64,000 nucleotides of DNA. Source: Luteolibacter sp. LG18 (GTDB lineage Bacteria > Verrucomicrobiota > Verrucomicrobiia > Verrucomicrobiales > Akkermansiaceae). Below the pieces are notes generated by a model, which was given only the letters and a program-made list of their open reading frames with translations, made no database searches and had not been told where the DNA came from. The translations under genes were made by a program, and so were the position numbers. The stretch covers positions 4,898,001-4,962,000 of the forward strand of contig NZ_AP024600.1 in the NCBI RefSeq assembly GCF_036322585.1. Reading direction: 5' to 3'. Numbering within the stretch: the first letter of the stretch is position 1; the number at the start of each line of letters is the position of its first letter. Positions 60,813-64,000 of this stretch are shown piece after piece.

Positions 60813-61499
60813 ATGCATAAGATTCTGATCGTCGAAGACGAGCGAGACATCGCCGATCTCATCGGTTTCAACCTTGAACGCCAGGGCTACCAAGTCATCA
60901 AGGCCTATGACGGCCTTACCGGCACGGACATGGCCCTGCGCGAGCGCCCCGATCTGATCGTCCTCGATCTCATGCTGCCCGGCCGCGACGGTTACGGGGT
61001 GTTCAAGGAACTGCGCCGCGACGCCCGCACGGCGCAGATTCCGGTGATCATGCTGACCGCCCGTGCCCAGACGGAGGACCGCATCCAGGGTCTGGAGGCC
61101 GGTGCCGACGACTATCTGACGAAACCTTTCAGCCCGAAGGAGCTGCTGCTGCGCATCAGTGCCGTGCTGAAGCGGGTGGACGGCCCGCCGGGCACCGTGG
61201 ACTTCAGCTTCGGTCCGTTCCGTTTCGACAAGAACTCGCTGAAATTCTACCTTGAGGGCGAGCCGGTGGACCTGACGGCCACCGAGTTCAAGCTGCTCCT
61301 TTACCTCTGCGAGCGCGGCGGCAAGCCGCAGGACCGCAACGAACTGCTGCGCACCGTGTGGGGTTACAGCGATGAGGTCCACAGCCGCACGCTGGACACG
61401 CACATGAAACGCCTGCGGCAGAAACTCGGAAGCCACGGTGGTTTGGTTGAAACCGTCCGGGGTGTCGGTTATCTGGTGGCCCTGCCGACCGCCGGATGA
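60813..61499 (+). CDS. phoB: response regulator PhoB-like (OmpR family)
   Basis: The 228-residue protein has a receiver domain with acidic pocket E8-D9, phosphoacceptor D52 (L-I-V-L-D-L-M-L-P) and the conserved lysine in L-T-K-P-F-S. A C-terminal winged-helix domain of the OmpR type follows (about 130-225, L-T-A-T-E-F-K-L-L, V-E-T-V-R-G-V-G-Y). With the histidine kinase overlapping by four bases and a pstS-like gene close by, phosphate-starvation control is likely. The exact regulon cannot be shown from sequence. Confidence 0.92.
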   Translation: MHKILIVEDERDIADLIGFNLERQGYQVIKAYDGLTGTDMALRERPDLIVLDLMLPGRDGYGVFKELRRDARTAQIPVIMLTARAQTEDRIQGLEAGADDYLTKPFSPKELLLRISAVLKRVDGPPGTVDFSFGPFRFDKNSLKFYLEGEPVDLTATEFKLLLYLCERGGKPQDRNELLRTVWGYSDEVHSRTLDTHMKRLRQKLGSHGGLVETVRGVGYLVALPTAG

Positions 61500-62722
61500 G
61501 TCCCACCCTTACCATCACCACGTCCCTCCTCGCCGGTATTGCCGTCGGAGTTCCCTTCGTCCTCTGGCTTCGCACCCGCTCCGCGCGGGCCAAAGAAGCC
61601 ACCGCGTGGAAAGAACGACTCGAGAGTGACCTCCAGCAAGCCCGCAACGAACGTGACCGACTGCTCGACGCCCTCAGCGACGCCTTCCTGCTGGTGGACG
61701 CGGAAACGGACATCCGTTTCGTCAACGCCGCCGCTCGAGAACTTTTCGAGGGCCGACAGATCGTCGGCCGCCCGGTCCGGGAAGCTTTTCTCGACGGCCG
61801 CCTGGCGGACGCCGTGCTGCAATCTCTCGAAACGGGCGAACCGGTCCGCTCCCGCGTGGTGCTGCCCCAGCAGGCATCTCCGCGCGGCGACCATGAAACC
61901 CGCGGCGTCAATGCTTGGATCATTGATGCCGCCCGCCTGCCGGACACCCCGGCAGACCATCCTCTCACCCGTGTCGTCATCCGCGACGTGACCTCCGAAC
62001 ACCAGCTCGAACAAATCCGCAAGGACTTCGTGGCGAACGCCTCCCACGAACTCCGGACGCCGCTTGCCATCATCAACGGCTACCTGGAAAACCTTCTCGA
62101 CGAGGGCATGCTCGATGATCGCGAGATGACCCGGCGTTTCCTCACCGTGATGCGGAAGCACTCCGACCGGATCTCCCGCATCGTGGAGGACATGCTGGTC
62201 ATTTCCCGGCTGGAGTCCGGGGAAGCCGCCGCCCTGAAGCTGGAGCCCTTCCGCTTCCGCGCCTGCATCCATGATATTCTGGAGCGCCTGGAATCGATGA
62301 TCCGCCAGCAAACCGCCGAGGTGACGGTGACGATGCCGGACGACACGCTGAAGCTGAATGCCGACCGCTTTTACTGGACCCAGGTGCTATTCAATCTGGT
62401 GGAGAACGCGCTGAAGCAGAACCCGCACAAGGGGCTGCGGATCGAGATCGGCTGCATCGGCCTTCCGGAAGGCGGCATCCGGATCTGGATCGCGGACAAT
62501 GGCGTGGGCATCCCCAGCGCCGACCTGCCGCACATTTTCCGTCGCTTCTACCGCGTGGAGAAACACCACTCGCAGCAGGAGATCAAGGGGACCGGCCTGG
62601 GGCTTTCGATCGTGAAGCGCGCGGTGGAGGCCCATGGCGGCTCGATCGGCGTGACCTCCACGCCGGGCCAGGACACCCGGTTCACCATCGACCTGCCGGC
62701 CTCGGTGCGGGCGGTGGAGTGA
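61496..62722 (+). CDS. phoR: sensor histidine kinase PhoR-like
   Basis: The 408-residue kinase has one N-terminal membrane helix (about 4-25), a PAS domain (about 50-160), a HisKA helix with the phosphorylated H184 in V-A-N-A-S-H-E-L-R-T-P and a HATPase domain with N-box L-V-E-N-A-L-K, G1 A-D-N-G-V-G-I and G2 G-T-G-L-G-L-S-I-V-K. A single membrane helix and a PAS domain without a large periplasmic sensor match PhoR, which reads the Pst transporter state. It overlaps phoB by four bases (ATGA). Confidence 0.92.
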   Translation: MSPTLTITTSLLAGIAVGVPFVLWLRTRSARAKEATAWKERLESDLQQARNERDRLLDALSDAFLLVDAETDIRFVNAAARELFEGRQIVGRPVREAFLDGRLADAVLQSLETGEPVRSRVVLPQQASPRGDHETRGVNAWIIDAARLPDTPADHPLTRVVIRDVTSEHQLEQIRKDFVANASHELRTPLAIINGYLENLLDEGMLDDREMTRRFLTVMRKHSDRISRIVEDMLVISRLESGEAAALKLEPFRFRACIHDILERLESMIRQQTAEVTVTMPDDTLKLNADRFYWTQVLFNLVENALKQNPHKGLRIEIGCIGLPEGGIRIWIADNGVGIPSADLPHIFRRFYRVEKHHSQQEIKGTGLGLSIVKRAVEAHGGSIGVTSTPGQDTRFTIDLPASVRAVE

Positions 62723-62724
62723 GC

Positions 62725-62750
62725 GGATTCGCGAGGGAATCCCACCCTAC
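62725..62750 (-). repeat. solo REP-like hairpin
   Basis: On the - strand GTAG is followed by GGTG and then the hairpin ggattc-cctcgc-gaatcc (62725-62742). It lies three bases downstream of the phoR-like stop codon. It has the same GTAG-plus-hairpin build as the paired elements elsewhere in the window but without a recognised partner. Confidence 0.45.
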
Positions 62751-62855
62751 CCATCGCGCCGATCCATTGCGGCGCAATGATTTTCCGTTCGACGGCACCT
62801 TGCGGAACGGGAGGAGCGGCTATACCCTGTTGGGTTATCCAAACCAACCGAACTC

Positions 62856-63434
62856 ATGAAAGCCACGTATCTCGCCGCGCCGGCCCTTGCCGCCGCCAGT
62901 TTGCTCCTGAGCAACTGCGCCCATGAACCGGTGACGCAATCCAACGCCTCCTCCGCCAGCGGCAGCAAGATCGCCGCGGACTCCCGGGCGGCGCTGCACC
63001 ATCTCTATGCCGAGAATCCCTCCGCGCGCCGCATGGGCAACCACGCCGCCGGGGTACTGGTATTCCCCCATATCTGGAAGGGGGCTTTTGTCTATGGTGC
63101 CGAGGGCGGCAATGGCACGCTCTTCATCCACGACCGCGTCAACGGCTTCTATCAGACCGCCGGTGGCTCGTGGGGACTTCAGGCCGGACTCCAGAAATCC
63201 GGCTACGCGCTGTTCCTCTTCGACCGCAGCGCGATCGCCCACCTCAACGATGCCGCCGGGTGGGATGTCGGCAGCCATCCCGGCCTGACCATCGTCGACC
63301 GCGGTGCCTCCGCCGCGCTCACCGCGAAGACCCTCGACCGGGGCGTCTATGCCTACACCTTCGGCCAAAAAGGCCTGATGGCGGACGTGAGCCTCCGGGG
63401 ATCGAAGATCACCCGTATCCATCCGGGACGTTGA
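62856..63434 (+). CDS. SYLF (YSC84) lipid-binding domain lipoprotein
   Basis: The 192-residue product has a lipobox (L-L-L-S-N-C, Cys21). The mature part matches the bacterial SYLF/Ysc84 domain: A-R-R-M-G-N-H-A-A-G-V-L-V-F-P-H-I-W-K-G, V-Y-G-A-E-G-G-N-G-T-L, G-F-Y-Q-T-A-G-G-S-W-G-L-Q-A-G and the C-terminal F-G-Q-K-G-L-M-A-D-V-S-L-R-G. Eukaryotic members bind phosphoinositides; bacterial ones are periplasmic and poorly understood. It has its own terminator and no operon partner. Confidence 0.88.
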   Translation: MKATYLAAPALAAASLLLSNCAHEPVTQSNASSASGSKIAADSRAALHHLYAENPSARRMGNHAAGVLVFPHIWKGAFVYGAEGGNGTLFIHDRVNGFYQTAGGSWGLQAGLQKSGYALFLFDRSAIAHLNDAAGWDVGSHPGLTIVDRGASAALTAKTLDRGVYAYTFGQKGLMADVSLRGSKITRIHPGR

Positions 63435-63461
63435 TCATCCCGGCACACTGCCCGAATCGGA

Positions 63462-63490
63462 AACCGGCGGCGCGAGCCGCCGGTTTTGTT
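63462..63490. terminator. bidirectional terminator between SYLF gene and pstS-like gene
   Basis: A ten-base stem (aaccggcggc / gccgccggtt) with a GCGA loop, followed on the + strand by ttgttt and preceded by cgg-aa on the other side. It lies between convergent genes. Confidence 0.8.
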
Positions 63491-63503
63491 TCAGGGCGGC
63501 AGT

Positions 63504-64000
63504 TCAAGGTTTCACGAGAAACCCAACCCGGGTGGCGATCCCCTTGCCCTTTTCCGAGCAGGCGAACCGGACAAAGGCGCGGATGTTTTCCGGAGCGTCC
63601 TTGCGGACGAAAAGGTAACAGGGACGCACGTATGGATAGGTGGCGAGATCGGCGGCAACGGCCTGCTTGCCATCAATGGGAAGCGCCTTGATGCCGGAGG
63701 CTCCGGCGTAGGCGATTCCGACACAGGCGATCCCCCCCTGCTCCTTCGCGATGATCTGGGTGGGATGCTCGCTTCCCGCCATGCGGTTCGCGGTATGGCC
63801 ATAGGGTCGCCCGCTCATGGCGAGGGTTTGGAAATCCTTGTAGGTGCCCGAGGACGTATTGCGGGTGGTCACCTTGACCGGCATGTCCGCCCCACCGATA
63901 TCCTTCCAGTTCGCGATGTCGCCGGTGAAAAGGCCCTCCACCTGTTTGCGGGTCAGCCCTGTGACCGGGTTGGAGGCGTTCACCACGATGACCAATACGT
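63504..64000 (-). CDS. pstS: phosphate ABC transporter substrate-binding protein, partial (PstS-like)
   Basis: The visible C-terminal part (about 165 residues) of a periplasmic binding protein runs off the right edge, so the start is missing. It contains V-V-N-A-S-N-P-V-T-G-L-T-R-K-Q-V, G-D-I-A-N-W-K-D-I-G-G, T-T-R-N-T-S-S-G-T-Y and G-I-A-Y-A-G, which match the PBP-like phosphate-binding family. The R-x-x-S-S-G-T segment forms the phosphate site in the family. Closeness to phoBR supports a role in phosphate uptake. Whether pstCAB follows cannot be seen. Confidence 0.85.
   Translation of the reverse strand, partial: VLVIVVNASNPVTGLTRKQVEGLFTGDIANWKDIGGADMPVKVTTRNTSSGTYKDFQTLAMSGRPYGHTANRMAGSEHPTQIIAKEQGGIACVGIAYAGASGIKALPIDGKQAVAADLATYPYVRPCYLFVRKDAPENIRAFVRFACSEKGKGIATRVGFLVKP

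Noticed and set aside
1..64000. CRISPR arrays, integrases, transposases or prophage genes
   Set aside because: No regularly spaced repeats with unique spacers were seen, and no protein with integrase, transposase, capsid or terminase motifs was found.

Overview
The window reads as a chromosomal stretch of a GC-rich, Gram-negative bacterium, most likely a member of Verrucomicrobiota (Luteolibacter/Haloferula-like). This is inferred from gene families, from weak ribosome binding sites with frequent GTG/TTG starts, from the MoxR-Bat operon architecture and from abundant small intergenic hairpin repeats. No sequence search was possible. There is no sign of a prophage, plasmid backbone, CRISPR array or intact transposase, and almost all of the sequence is ordinary protein-coding DNA.

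Layout. (1) 0.2-6.6 kb: a sulfur module on the + strand, with a cysteine-rich Rrf2 regulator overlapping a YezD-type small protein, then an outer-membrane beta-barrel protein and a complete sulfate ABC importer (binding lipoprotein, CysT, CysW, CysA). A strong nested hairpin lies between the binding-protein and permease genes. (2) 6.8-11.3 kb: Hsp33 chaperone, glucosyl-3-phosphoglycerate synthase, GNAT acetyltransferase, GT-B glycosyltransferase and HAD phosphatase. This looks like a stress or compatible-solute cluster built on glucosylglycerate. (3) 11.4-17 kb: two tandem tRNA-Asp genes with their own terminators, then on the - strand fabD, glycerate kinase, an unknown protein and a secreted M13 metallopeptidase. 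(4) 17.1-27.3 kb: an eight-gene, largely translationally coupled - strand operon: TlpA-like thioredoxin, MoxR ATPase, DUF58 protein, membrane protein, two VWA proteins, TPR-like protein and a 1244-residue exported protein of unknown function. (5) 27.6-34 kb: tRNA-Ser with a duplicated 3' fragment, MarR regulator, pgeF, ispE, secreted esterases, SRPBCC protein. (6) 34-39 kb: tig-clpP-clpX proteostasis locus, interrupted by an acyltransferase. (7) 39-53 kb: S41 protease, tsaD, HAD phosphatase, OmpA-like protein, prepilin peptidase with an unusual insertion, cca, a large polysaccharide-lyase-like secreted enzyme, VOC protein, and a fused double AhbA/AhbB (siroheme-decarboxylase-like) protein. (8) 53-59.5 kb: czcCBA-type metal efflux operon with a PAP2 phosphatase. 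(9) 59.8-64 kb: hexapeptide-repeat protein, phoB-phoR, SYLF lipoprotein, and the 3' part of a pstS-like gene that runs off the window.

The most unusual non-coding signal is a set of short elements downstream of + strand genes (about 11.3, 32.6 and 45.8 kb, with a solo copy at 62.7 kb). The paired elements each consist of two near-identical small hairpins in inverted orientation, flanked by GTAG-like tetranucleotides. Within each pair the two hairpins differ only by changes that preserve base pairing. This is the anatomy of REP doublets (REPINs), here in three sequence families. A different inverted repeat made of nonamers sits at 6.6 kb.
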